From contig JBBHKE010001973.1 of the NCBI GenBank assembly GCA_037447655.1, positions 835,954-899,953 on the forward strand: DNA of 64,000 bases, in the 5' to 3' direction. Position numbers and translations under genes: made by a program. The notes beneath the pieces are model-generated. The model was given only the letters and a program-made list of their open reading frames with translations, was not told where the DNA came from and did no database searches. This document shows positions 33,501-44,700 of this stretch, in pieces (position 1 is the stretch's first letter; every line of letters starts with the position of its first letter). The stretch is from Zygnema cylindricum (Eukaryota; Streptophyta; Zygnematophyceae; Zygnematales; Zygnemataceae).

Positions 33501-35913
33501 ACACAAGACCCCCACATGTACACTGCAAGATAGGTAAAGTACTCTTGTGCGTACCACCGTTTATTAACAAGCTTACAAATTTTATTTGCAATGCTTGTCT
33601 ACACTGACTTTGGTGTAACTTTCCCATGTCACGAGCGTGACACTACTAGATAATAAAATCGTCGATGTATTGCAAGCTCGCAGATGCAATTATTGTTCAC
33701 CCTTATTATTTGGTAATTCAATAGTCTTAGTTCCCAAATACCCTTGAACCCTACTAACAATGAGCAATGTAGCGGTCGGTCCATGGTCATGGCGTAAGAT
33801 GATACCGGGTACATGATATCACTGGACAAATTCAACACATTCATTTTATAACCATGAAATACACTTAGTTCATAAATACTATGGACCTCCACTACTGGCA
33901 AAGAGCAGTAAGAGGTGTGATAAGTCTGGTTGCCTCACTGGCAACGACAAATGGAGGACAAGTCCTCCATGATGATCAAGGACAGTGCCGTAAATTTCAA
34001 GTTTACAAGTCTCTTCGCAATGTCAGACCACACTAGAGTCCATAGAAGATAGAATTTCACTACAGGTAGATTTCCACCACACAGATCCACCCAATTCCAC
34101 TTCCAAAGCAAAAGCATGCAATCGCCTTTTAGTGGTCTGGCTCATAGCCCTCACTGGCAGTGGCTGATCATGTCCACCATGGTGACGGGCAGGGTGGTGT
34201 CGTGGCCATGGACCACCATGCCCACAGAGTCGCCCACCAGACAGATGTCCATGCCAGCCTGCACAGTCCTCCAATCCACATCCAGCCCTCATTAGTACCT
34301 TCATTTGTATCCTTCATTTGTAACTTTTAGTTCTAACTTTCCTTCTCAACCTTCATCGGTAACCTTCATTTGCAACCTTCATTGGTAACTTCCATTTGTA
34401 ACCTTCATTTATCTTCGTTTGTAACCTTATTCATTCTTTCATTCGTAACCTTCATTTGCAGCCTTCAATTGCCACCTTCACTCGCAACCTTCATTTGCGA
34501 CTTTAATTTAAACTTCGTTCTTTAACTTCATTTTTAAGGTTCATTTGTAACCTCCGCATGAATTGAATCCCTGACCCGCATTTTAACTCTACAACGTGTA
34601 TCGCTCTCAGCGTTAATTTGTAATTCAACGCATAAATCAACTTTTCTCTGTGGTGCACGCGTCAATTATCATTTGAAGACCACCAATCAGAAAGCAAGAA
34701 TATCACATTCCCATCACAATTGCTGATTATTAATCCGACAAGTGTGGTACGGAGAAAGATGAGTTTAAAAGGCTGAAAAAACATTAACACTAACAGCGGT
34801 AGAAGGTGCACCTTCAGGCTTAGCTTTCAAATCTGGCGACCCTTTAACTTACTCTAGTTCTCCCAGAATACCTTAGTGCCACTTATTAATTAAATATAAA
34901 ATGTCTGTAAGTACAACGTTAGAGGGAAAAAACTCCTCAAGAAAAAATGGAAACTCCTTAGAACACGAACCTAAACTTCAGTTACCTGAAAACAACCACT
35001 AATCCAAAAAGATGGACAGAAGACCAAAAGGAGAAACAAAAACACAAAAAGTGGATGGACTGCGTCCGGTTTTGTGGATTGTGAAAAAAAAATTGGCATC
35101 TGAAGGAGAACATTGATTCAAATTGATTTGTTTGTTATTTTTTAAGAGGGTGAGAAACTTATTCTCAAAAAACAACCTAGACAGAGCTCTACATAGAACA
35201 TGTAAGCTCTTTCAAGTACTGAAACAATAAAAAGAGGAAAATTCTTCCGCTCTCTTCCCACCTCCCTCCCCCCCCGCCTCTCAAAAAAGAAAGGGAATAT
35301 TGCTGAGAAGCTCATATTGCAATCAACAATTTCTTTATGAGTTTAAAATCGACACAAGATGATCGTACATTTCACAAAAAATTAAAACGGTAAATAATTT
35401 CAAAACTACAGATAGTAGAATGTAACAGCCTATTTGGAAAGCTAATTTTAAGTTTCCAAAAAAAGAAGAAGAAAAAAAAAACGATTTAGTTGAAGTGGTA
35501 TAATTAAGCGGTTTTGCTTTTTGGCAGAATTGGGATCCAAAACCCTAGAAACGACTTAGAACCTGAAAATTTTACTAAACATCTTTTTTTTCAAAGAAAA
35601 CCTTAACAAACCTGTTTGAACTAAAAAGCAAAAAAAAAAGCTCAAAACACCTTAAGAACAAAAAGCAACACTGGTAAGGCAATTTTTTTTTTACCATGTC
35701 CACATGTACGGCTGAAGGATAGTCGTACGCCGTCACCATACAGATAGGGTCCCCGCGTATGTACTTGAGCTCCAGCTGGCGCAGCGTGATGCGTTTCCAC
35801 GGAGACTGCGGTTTGGGTCCACCGTACACGGTGCTTTCGGGCAGGTTGGACATGCTGCGCTGGCATCTCCGCACGTGCGACGCCAGAAGCTGAACTATGC
35901 GTCGTTGAGCCAT
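30514..35913 (-). CDS. panB: Ketopantoate hydroxymethyltransferase (3-methyl-2-oxobutanoate hydroxymethyltransferase), central segment missing
   Basis: The enzyme adds a formaldehyde unit from methylene-tetrahydrofolate to 2-oxoisovalerate, the first step to pantothenate and CoA; in plants it is mitochondrial. Exons found, in order of translation: 35913-35695, 34258-34155, 33386-33308, 32426-32379, [gap], 31872-31726, 31383-31330, 30774-30514. The N terminus is Arg-rich and hydroxylated, as in a presequence. Seen motifs are [26 protein letters not shown] (metal-binding Asp), [42 protein letters not shown] (catalytic Glu), [10 protein letters not shown] and [10 protein letters not shown]. The roughly 51-residue stretch holding KLEGG and GH(I/V)GLTPQ should lie between 32379 and 31872 but is not there in any frame; that interval is largely CCATCC-type simple sequence. 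Either the exon is lost or misassembled, or the gene is decaying. The other exons join in phase with no stops. Two MITEs and a 12-bp tandem array sit in the introns. Confidence 0.85.
31493..31652. repeat. Small foldback repeat in a KPHMT intron
   Basis: The left arm (CATAGTTCAAACCTGCGAAA, then ACAACTGGA) is the inverse of the right arm, whose reverse complement begins CTGCATCGTAGTTGAAATGT and continues GCGGAAACAATTGGA. It is the same family as the copies at 10355-10535 and 54249-54362. Confidence 0.7.
32020..32300. repeat. CCATCC/CCAACC-rich degenerate simple sequence
   Basis: This pyrimidine-plus-A stretch of irregular CCATCC, CCACCC and AACCAACC units fills most of the interval where the missing KPHMT exon should lie. 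Long open frames through it are by-products of its composition. Confidence 0.85.
32482..32698. mobile_element. TA-flanked MITE, type B, in a KPHMT intron
   Basis: It begins CACCGTGCATCGCTATTCGC and ends GCTATTAGCGATCCAGAGTG before TA (32699-32700). Internal inverted arms: CACTTGTCTCCGTGCACACTT on one side (left) against GTAGACAAGGGTGCACGGAG on the other. The core contains GAGACCGCCAGTCGGAAGG. Confidence 0.8.
34300..34556. repeat. Degenerate 12-bp tandem array, AACCTTCATTTG units
   Basis: About 20 diverged copies of AACCTTCATTTG (with CATTGGT, CATTCGT and CAATTGC variants) run head to tail in the first KPHMT intron, next to the exon at 34155-34258. The period is near 12 with occasional expanded units. 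Confidence 0.85.
34592..34808. mobile_element. TA-flanked MITE, type B, in KPHMT intron 1
   Basis: It begins CAACGTGTATCGCTCTC after TA (34590-34591) and ends CTAACAGCGGTAGAAGGTG. Interior AGACCACCAATCAGAAAGC and CCGACAAGTGTGGTACGGAG align with the other type B copies. Confidence 0.75.
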
Positions 35914-37075
35914 TGCATGCAAAGGCAGGAGTCTTCAGAGAGGGAGATGAGCCAGCAGAAGCAGCAGCTAGGGGAGTGTGATGACTAAATAGTGCAGGCA
36001 ACTTGTGCAGCAATTTCCTGTCACTAGCGTACCGTATTACGAATTTGTGATAGCGTACGGTACGATACTCGGTACACAGTCTGCAAATTTGAGAACTGTA
36101 CGTAATTTCATGCGTAGAACACTAGACCTACGGAAGGAGAAAATGTCCACTCATCATGACGTGTACTATCCGGATGGCGCGGACCATGTCAGCGTCCACG
36201 TGGCTGCCTCTTTAAACAATTTACCTTTTGGCTTTGATTGTTGTTCCGAGCTTTTCTTGGTCGGTAAGCGCTGACGTGTTAGTGACATCGGTAGAAAACT
36301 TGAAAAGTACGCACTTTGTAAACCGTAATTTTGTACTATACAAACGATAATGTATGATTACGCGAGAAAGAGTACTGTAATGTACTCGTCAGTAACAAGA
36401 GAAGCACCCCCGGGTTTCACGGTTTCACAAATCACCTTATCATGTTGTGTCGTGTCTTCCATCGAAATTTTGTACTTAACAGTGGCTGAATAGCTTTAGG
36501 GAAGTGCAAACACGTATAAAGCGTGCCCTCTACCACCCTTAAAGTTTTCTTTTCTTTTTGTTCCACTGTTATCTGAGACACGTGGCTGTCTCTGAAGAAT
36601 GTTCCTCTGTCCACGCGAACACGAGGACCCCGCATTTCGCCGAGAGGGCCGCCTGCCCAATCTTGTACGGACTGTACCGTTTGTTGTATTTGCATAGCTT
36701 GGATCTTTTTTGAGTCTGAGAGCCCGCCATGCCGAGTTATGCCCGGACCAAATGCAGTCTACTCAGTGTAGAGCTGAAATGTGAAAAGCCGTGTGAATGA
36801 CAAATACGTTCAGCAGTTAGAAATTAAATGTCAAAGGATTTTGCAAACTCTTTTCGAAAGTTAAAAAGCTCAAGATTTGTACATGTTCATCATCATATAT
36901 GTGAAATCGACCTCTCTGGCATTTTTTTTCTGTGTAAGACTGAAGCAGTAGAGAATTCGCAACCAGCTAGTTGGAATTGGAAACTAATTCTCAAAGCATG
37001 TAACTTTTTTAAACCACAGTGGTATAGTAGGTGCTCTACTGTCAATGACATTTTTAAGTCTTTGTCTCATGACAG
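35914..37075. promoter_or_regulatory. Divergent upstream region of KPHMT and the GHL10-like gene
   Basis: The two genes are transcribed away from each other across about 1.16 kb. I see no named promoter element. The first exon of the GHL10-like gene must lie somewhere here because its first recognised exon starts with an acceptor at 37076. Candidate ATGs include 36729, but no signal-peptide-like frame stands out. Confidence 0.4.
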
Positions 37076-40000
37076 AATTATGGAGATCAAGTGAGAGCTG
37101 TTTGGGTGACTCGGTATGATTTTTACGGCGACAAAGATGTTGTCAACATTATGGAGCGGTCCAAGAATGCAGGTTTCAATACAGTTTTTTTCCAGGTAGG
37201 ATGTGAAACTTGCATATGTTGCAGTGGCCTCGTTGGTCCTTACAGTTAAGTCAAAATCTAATTTATTTTTTGCGTCGCAGGTTCGTGGACATGCGACGTC
37301 ACATTATGAGTCGGCTCTGGAGCCCTGGTCCGAGGTTTATGATTGGCAGAGCCCGGGGTTCGACCCTCTTCAGTTGGCTATCACGGAGGCGCATTCACGG
37401 AACATGGCATTGCATGCCTGGGTGAATGGTATGTACCCATATCTGAAACGCAAAACAAGTCTGCTTTGAATCATTACTGCTCAACAACTTTTCTCGAATT
37501 TGACCCTCATTTAGCATATACGTCGTTTTGGAAGACATAGAAAAAGGTTTTTCTCGCTTTAGCCCTGCTGTTCTACTTGTTTGTATGATGAAGCTCTTGC
37601 AAAAGTATAATAAAGCATAGGATGTGTCAGAAAGACTCGAAAGAACAAACCAGCAGCAGCTGAAGGTGGAGAAAGGGGCTTATGGCATGGCTCAGGGTGC
37701 GGTCATGCTTTCCAGTGATGCCAATGTGGCGGGGCCCACGTCCTCCCTCAAATGTCCAACAGCTCTACAATTCGCACCCGGAGTGGAGCTGGTACGACAA
37801 GAAAGGCAACCGTCAGGCATGTATTTTTCTGCCCTCACGTTAAGTCGCCTGTGACAATAGTTCACCAGGGTGATACGAGAAAGTGGAGGAAGTGAAAGGG
37901 GCAGCCTTGGCATCCAACTTTAGATATGCTCATGACTATATTGAAATCTGCCACTTCGCAATTGTCGGGTCAGCAGGACCACATTTGTAGGAATGAGAGA
38001 TTTGTATTTGAAAGCAAGCAATAATGAACTTTGTAGAGGCGAGCAGCTATTCTCTACAATTCACTGGTATTTTAACTAGGGCTGGACAGCACTATAGTGG
38101 GGTTCATGAGGTGTTTTTAACATAACTGTTTTTTTGTGCATGGATCTCAAGCGTTGGATTCTGATGTGTCTCTGTGTGCCTGCTCTTGATCTATGGCGAC
38201 TTCTGCAGCCTTTGGTTAGTGGATTCTATGTCAGCCTCAATCCCTGTTGGCCTGAACCTCGGAAGCACGTTGTCTCCGTTTGCAGCGACATTGTGCGCCG
38301 TTATCCAGTTGATGGACTGCATTTGGACTACATCCGATTTCCTAACGAATATCCTGTGGAGAATGGACATGGTTATCCGCAAGATGAGGTGTGGTAATTG
38401 TAGGCATACGGTCTTTTTACGTCCAATTTCTGAGAAGGACCTCAAAATGCTGCACTATTTTTAGTCTTCAAATTATCCAGTCAATATTGTTAAGTCGCTG
38501 GCAATATGCACACGGCCTGCCATTCATTTCTTGTTAGCACTTGTTTTTCAGAGAACTTTGGATTTGTTCAAGCAAGATACAGGTCTCCATCCTCGCGATG
38601 TGCCGGAGGTGTGGGATCAATGGAGATGTGACTGTGTAACTGCGCTCCTGCGAGACATTCGACGAGCAGCAAAGTCACTCCGTCCACAGCTTGTTCTCAC
38701 AGCCGCAGTGGGCGTGGAGCGCCACGAGGCTCTCAATAAGTTTCAGGTATGCCTTCAATAGTAGTGACTGAGATATTAGTCATTTTGAAAATTTCAGTTA
38801 CAAGCATTCAAAAGACGACCTGCCATCCATCTCAGTACACTCTACATTTAGGTTTAGAGTCTTCCCCATGCAGATGAGGTTTCTCTCTGTCTGACATGAT
38901 TCACGTCTTCATGCATCTGTTGGAGTCCTTCCCAGCTTTATGTTCGTGTGAAGAGCGTTGCAGGATGTTGACACTTGGTGGCGAGAGAGACTAGTGGATG
39001 CGCTTGTGCCTATGAACTACACAGAATGTCATCGCACGTATCGAGCACGGGCAGAGCGAGAATGGAGGAGAAGCATCGACCGCAGTGCTGTCGGCCCTGT
39101 TGCTCCAGTCCAACCCCGCAGGTAAGCCTTTTTTTCTTTTTTTAATTTTGGTTCTCTCACTTTCTAGAAGCAAAACGCTTTCCTTGGTGTGCTTTTCTTC
39201 TCTTTTTTCGCGTCAGATCGTTTGATTCTCTGTGAGACTGTATATTACAGCTTTTTGGCACACATCCAGGTTATGATCTTCATTTCGTGTTTACTTCAGA
39301 CCGTGTCTGTGAATATTCACATAATCTCAACCGTTTGTTTCTATTAGATCGGGATGTAGAAATGACCTGGTCTTGGGTTGCCATTGTACAACTTCCGTGC
39401 CGAATGTCATCTGACTGTTGAAAGTGTGAACGGCAAATTTTGACAGAGTGAAATTACGGAAAAAGTACCTTTCGAACCAAGGGCCGCGGCAAGCAGTGAG
39501 CGCTCCAGAAAGGCAGTGGGCTCCTCTTCCTGAGCCAGCAGTTATCATGGGCACCTCTCTGATGCATTCTAATGTGCGCCTTCAGCAACAGCAGTTAGCT
39601 CTAGCTTTGCAGCGCTTTGGACACTTTGCTGTTTTCTGCTACTCCTCTCTCTTCAGTCCTCGACCTCGAGTACGGCCGAAAAAGGTGATTTTCTCCACAG
39701 CTTTATCTTAACAGATCCTGGAGGAAAGGTTTTCTGAAATGTCGCAGCTGTATTTGTCTCAGAATGTGTGACAGGTATATTGTACTGCTTGTGCATTATG
39801 TGAAAACTGGGAAACACTCTGTTTTGAAATTTTTGCTTGTTGTACCTTTCGTCTCTGCTTCTGGTTTTTGTGAAGTTGCAGAGTCCAGTTTCGGATAGCT
39901 TTTTAGAATTTTTGGCACAGATTTTTCCGTAGGTATCCTGTATGCTTATCACCGATAAATTGAAGAGATGCTGATATGTCGCTGAGATGTGTCAATGGAC

Positions 40001-40508
40001 CCAGGGAAGAGGAAAGGGACGTGAACAGGCTCGTCCACAGGATTCCTTGTTACCATTTTTGCAAGTCTTGTCTCATGCCTCTCATTTGTTCAAGGCTTCA
40101 GTGAACACATCTGTAAGTCAACATCCCTTCCAGCGCACTCGGTCACGGTTACATCCTGAGGAAGCATTTCCTTATGAGCAGTTGGAGGAATTTGAGGAAG
40201 AAGGACCTCCTCCTCTCCCCCTTTCAGTTAATGAGCAGTTGAAGAAGCAGTGGGGAAAAAGGGGTGGAGGGAGAAGAGTGATTGCGCCTGATGGAGAGGT
40301 AGTCACTCTGAGGAGGAGGACATGGCGAAGGAACATCCTCGCAGAGCATAGAAAAGAGGAAGAGCTCTGGGAAGCAGTGGGAGCGAAACGGAAAGTTGAA
40401 CAGGGGGTGGTATCGAAACAAGTCGGAGAAAAAGGGGCAGTGGATCGATCGACAGAGTGGGAGGCAGTACGAATGCGGGAGGCCATTGGTGGAGAAGAGA
40501 CCGTGTAG
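37076..40508 (+). CDS. GHL10/DUF187-type glycosyl-hydrolase-like protein, 5' exon not found
   Basis: The family (glycosyl hydrolase-like 10) is a TIM-barrel group acting on polysaccharides or other glycans; the substrate here is unknown. Exons 37076-37195, 37281-37428, 37716-37816, 38209-38388, 38552-38746, 38964-39121, 39447-39684, 40005-40508 join in phase to 547 residues. Barrel strands are recognisable: QVRAVWVTRYDFYGDKD, FNTVFFQVRGHATSHYES, MALHAWVNVMPMWRG, LYNSHPEWSWYDKKG, GFYVSLNPCWPEPRKHV, YPVDGLHLDYIRFPN, RPQLVLTAAVGVE, LVDALVPMNYT, and FAVFCYSSLF near the end of the barrel. The LHLDYIRFP segment holds the Asp typical of the family. The last exon adds a roughly 168-residue polar tail with dense Arg/Lys and Glu, absent from bacterial relatives. 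Intron 37817-38208 uses a GC donor. Only a short N-terminal part should be missing. Confidence 0.85.
37817..38208 (+). other. GC-AG intron in the GHL10-like gene
   Basis: The donor CAG|GCATGT is identical to the one in MLH1 intron 8; the acceptor is CTTCTGCAG. With this junction KKGNRQ joins PLVSGFYVSLNPCWPE in phase. The nearest GT donor (four bases downstream) would shift the frame. Confidence 0.8.
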
Positions 40509-41786
40509 GATACGACTTCACCACGGTTTTCCCTTAACTCTCTGGCCATTAACTGGAAATTTTCTCCTTATGAAATCCCGGACTTTGAGGAGGAAAAGAG
40601 ACAGTTTTTTTGCGATGTGTCATCGTTATTTGCACATGGATTCTAAAGTTAAAGACTTTGGTCAAACAGGTCTACCACTAAGATCAAATAGAAATGCGGA
40701 ACATTCTGGTATGGGCCATTAATTTTTGCGGCATGTCAATCGTTCTACCAACTATCCAGTTTTTTTTTTTTATTCTGAAAGTGAGTCATAAGATGCAAAT
40801 ACCCATCGCTCAGGGTTAATCTGTTGGGATCGTTGGCAGCTCAAATTTTGTATTAATTACTTTTCATTAAGCACATGGGTCGGCCTGTTGTTAAGAAATG
40901 GACACAGGAGTTCCAGATCCTACAATTTGTCACGTCCTGTGATAACTTCTTTGTTTATAAAACTTCATGAGATTTGTGGGGTTTTATGACATGTTGACCG
41001 TGGTACAATTATGGATTTTTATAATAAAACAAATGCCGGCATTTCTATCATGCACTACACCCCATGTGGCTATTAGAGTTGATGATTGAACGTTACACTT
41101 TATAAGAGTTAACAACACCGTGCATTGCTATTAGTGTTAATATTTTTTTTGCCACTTAAAACATCTTTTATCTGTACACACTTGTCGAATTATGGATCTG
41201 GCGACTGCGATTGAAAGCCAAGATTCTCACCTTCCCATTGGCGGTCTCCATGTGAAAATCGGACAAGTGTGTACGAAGAAAAGATGTTTTACATGGCGAA
41301 AAAATTATTAACACTAATAGCGATACACAGTGTACTTTAGATAATGTTTTTCCACATGGCTCATTGAGGGCCACTTACTGTTAATGGTACTAACACCAGT
41401 TTATTATTTTGGTAGGAAGAATGCACTCGAATTAGAGTGGTGAAAGTAATAGCTACAGTCTGATGTGTAGTCTAGAAGTCACAACATCCGCCAAGAGCTC
41501 TATTTACAAACCAAGCAGCCAGTTACGTGGTTTGGTAAATGATTTTTGCTTTTGTTGCCTCCATTTTCAATATAAATGGCTAATTGGTACAAAATTATAC
41601 TTTTGTGAGTTATGTCTCCTGTATAGCTGGAAGTTAACCAAGGTTAACTGCCTCTAAACCAGTTCTGCCGAAACCCCTGAAAGAACTAACTACAATGATA
41701 CAAAATCCTAAAATAAGTAGAAAATATTGAAACCACATTGAGGGTGAAAGAAATAAAAATGATGTCAATTAAGACCCTATGGTCAA
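40509..41786. other. Convergent spacer between the GHL10-like gene and the amylase
   Basis: It holds the 3' UTRs of both genes. An ATAATAAAAC sequence at about 41020-41029 could be the GHL10 poly(A) signal. Apart from the MITE at 41116-41332 I see nothing conserved. Confidence 0.5.
41116..41332. mobile_element. TA-flanked MITE, type B, best-preserved copy
   Basis: Terminal inverted repeats of 22 bp are CACCGTGCATTGCTATTAGT (left) and ACACTAATAGCGATACACAG (right), followed by TA. Inside, AAAACATCTTTTATCTGTAC and its near reverse complement GTACGAAGAAAAGATGTTTT make a second pair of arms, so almost the whole 217 bp can fold on itself. The core includes CCCATTGGCGGTCTCC. Confidence 0.85.
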
Positions 41787-44700
41787 CTACGGGCTAAAAA
41801 TCTTTTGCTTTCCATCTTCTAACACTATCTCTAGGGATCCTTTCAGGTCGACTAAAACACAATCTGTCGGGTACAGAACATTGCAAAGCCTTTGCCCAGG
41901 CAGATAATTGTGAGAAAAAGGCCCTATTTTTTGAGCTACTAGGTCTCTTGTGTTCGTAAGGGCCACGAGTATTGGCCCCCTCGTAAAAGCATGGAAGGAC
42001 GAAGTTGTTTCACTTTCCTCGTGGGGGTAGTTCCAAACCTGCAAAGAACCTCTTTGACATTGAAAAATATTTGGAGGAATACGTTCTATACCAGCGGGAC
42101 TTATATACAAACAGGAACACCGTCTGATGCTGTTTTTCCATGGGTAAAATAAAACGGAAAGTATCGCTCATGTTTTTGGTTTTTGGAGCACTGATGTTGA
42201 ACTGGTTCGTAGTGTTAGGGAAGGTTGGGAATAAACGTAGTTTGTAATTCGTGCCATCCTTACCCTAAAACCTTTCGATACATGATAGCAATGATAATGC
42301 AAGCTAGATTTTTTGTTTAAACTCCTCTTTACTGTGACTTGAAATTGGTTGGAAATTTGGGGAATTGTTGGCCAGATGTCTACTTTGTATTGCATGGGCA
42401 GGTCTCGATCTCTCAATGTGCAAATTGTATATGGTGGTAGGAATCTGTTTGTAATTCAAGAGGTATCGATTTACTTTTACAAAACCGCTTTTAAATATGA
42501 TTCAAAACAATGACGGGGAACGAAAAAAGAGTGAAAAGAGTCTATTTGCCCTTCAGACCGGGAGATTTTTCTTTCTACTGAACCTTACTCATATATGACT
42601 AAATTACTAAATGTACACACCTGTAGGTCCTTCCGCAATGCCACAATTTGAGCTAAGAATTCATACAGAGGCCGCTCAGAAGCAGGTTTGGAGAATGCTC
42701 CGCTAAACCAAAGCGGCTCTCGGTTTGTATTGTCGTCCAAACTGCATTCGAAAAATCGAAACATTGTCAAGGAAAGTCAACAGCTTGTCAAGTTGTCTTG
42801 GACACTGACAAGTTCAAGTATGTAGTTAGCAGCGTTCTCAATGGCGTCTTTGCCTACACATGTTTCTTATAGAGTTCGTTTTTGTAGTTTTTATACACAC
42901 GTAACCCACACGACTCCTGCAGGTAAGTCAGCAACCACAGTTTATGCAGAAGAATTGTATCACACGTATAGGAGAAGTAAGCGGTCATGCAAAGCGTGAA
43001 ACCGAGAGCAGACAGCTGCTAAAAATAAAATATTTAGAGATATGATGGAAAAAGCCATGAAGAACTTGCAATTGGTTGTGATTTCCATACAAAACATACC
43101 ATAGACGATTGCTCTACTTACCGGACAATAGTGACAAAAAATTGCGCAAGAAGTCATAAATACCAGCAACACAAACACATTGAACATACATGAACTTAAC
43201 CGACATCGTGCTTTCATATGGCCATAGAATTAGTTAAGAATATTCGGTGAATGAAGATGGGAGATTGTATATCCATCGTAAAGCCAAGGGTCAGTACAGG
43301 AGGAATGAGAAGACATGAGAAGACAGGAAGAGCTCTCATATACTTCTCCAGTTTCTATCATTCGAAAATAAATCGTAGAAATTTTACCGACGCCAATAAC
43401 AATAGATCCACATTAACATATCCATACATGTCAATGACGCCGTCAAAGATTGGCATGTGGATACTGGTAAAATGTGAACAATTGACTGACAAACACCCCT
43501 GTTACATTCAATAGTGTGTGCTAATTTGGCGTTTGACATAGACCACAACAATTTCAAAACGACTTACATTGCATCAATCCAGTTCAATACTTCGTGAAAA
43601 CGTCAAGCCAGGTCTCCACTCTCAGTCGTCAAATTTATTGCAGGACAATAACGACTACATGAATCGTTTTAAGGTCGTTATAAAACGATGCAAAAACGAT
43701 GAATTTACAGGTCTCCAAAAAACGTGATGACAGCACATGCCGATGAGTAAACATCCACTTACGTCCCATTATATGCCTGCTCCGTTCCGTAGTAGACGAT
43801 AGGAATCCCCTCACTGAAAAGCAGATAGACGAGAGCGCTCCTTAGAGCCTGAGGATCGCTGTTCAGACTGCTGAAACGGTCCACGTCATGGTTGTCCAGA
43901 AAAAGAGCCAAAATATCGGTTCTTGGAAAGCCCGCCTCCTTGTAAAGCTTTCGCATGGCGAGAATATCCGTCAGAGGAGCCCCGAGGGCGAAAACATTGC
44001 GAAGTGTAAGGGCGAGAGGGTAAGAAAATGGCGCATCCATGGCCTCCTGTTGGAAAAGGTTTTATCTCCGGTTATGTAACATGGTAATGTTCAGTTTTGT
44101 GCATGCAACACATGACAGCGATGGGACCACACTACAATACCAATCTACCGCACAATGACTTTTTTGTCGGCAATTCGATGTTCCACTCACAGGAATTAGT
44201 GTGGGTTGCATTAAACGAAGTCGATGATTGTGTTTTCAAAGCAAATTTGAAATTTCTACTATTGTTGCATACCTTTTCAGATCAGGTGTGCTCCACATCA
44301 ACTCATGTTTAGCGGAATTGCTTACTCGGTGACTGTCATTCGTGGAAAAGATGAAGAAAAGTAATCCAAACTAGTATTTTTTTTAATGAGCTAGACTTCT
44401 AAAATCCGTTTGATTCCAGCCAAAAGACGCCAATCTTAAGAAAGGTGGATCAAACGATCTTTTAAGATCTGCATAAACAAGTGTCAACTAAAAACCTTCA
44501 AAATGATCAAAACAACCAGAAAACCCCGCTCTAAAAAACGAAATGTACCGTACCTCCCTTTAAATCCAGCATGTTCCTCTCTCCCTCTCCCTTTTTCTCT
44601 CCCTCTCACCTGGATTTGGAAGCGAGCCATGTAGCAAGGGTTCCGATCCTCCAACCCTCCTCCAGGAAACACCTCCCCCAGGTTGTAACAATTCGTGGCC

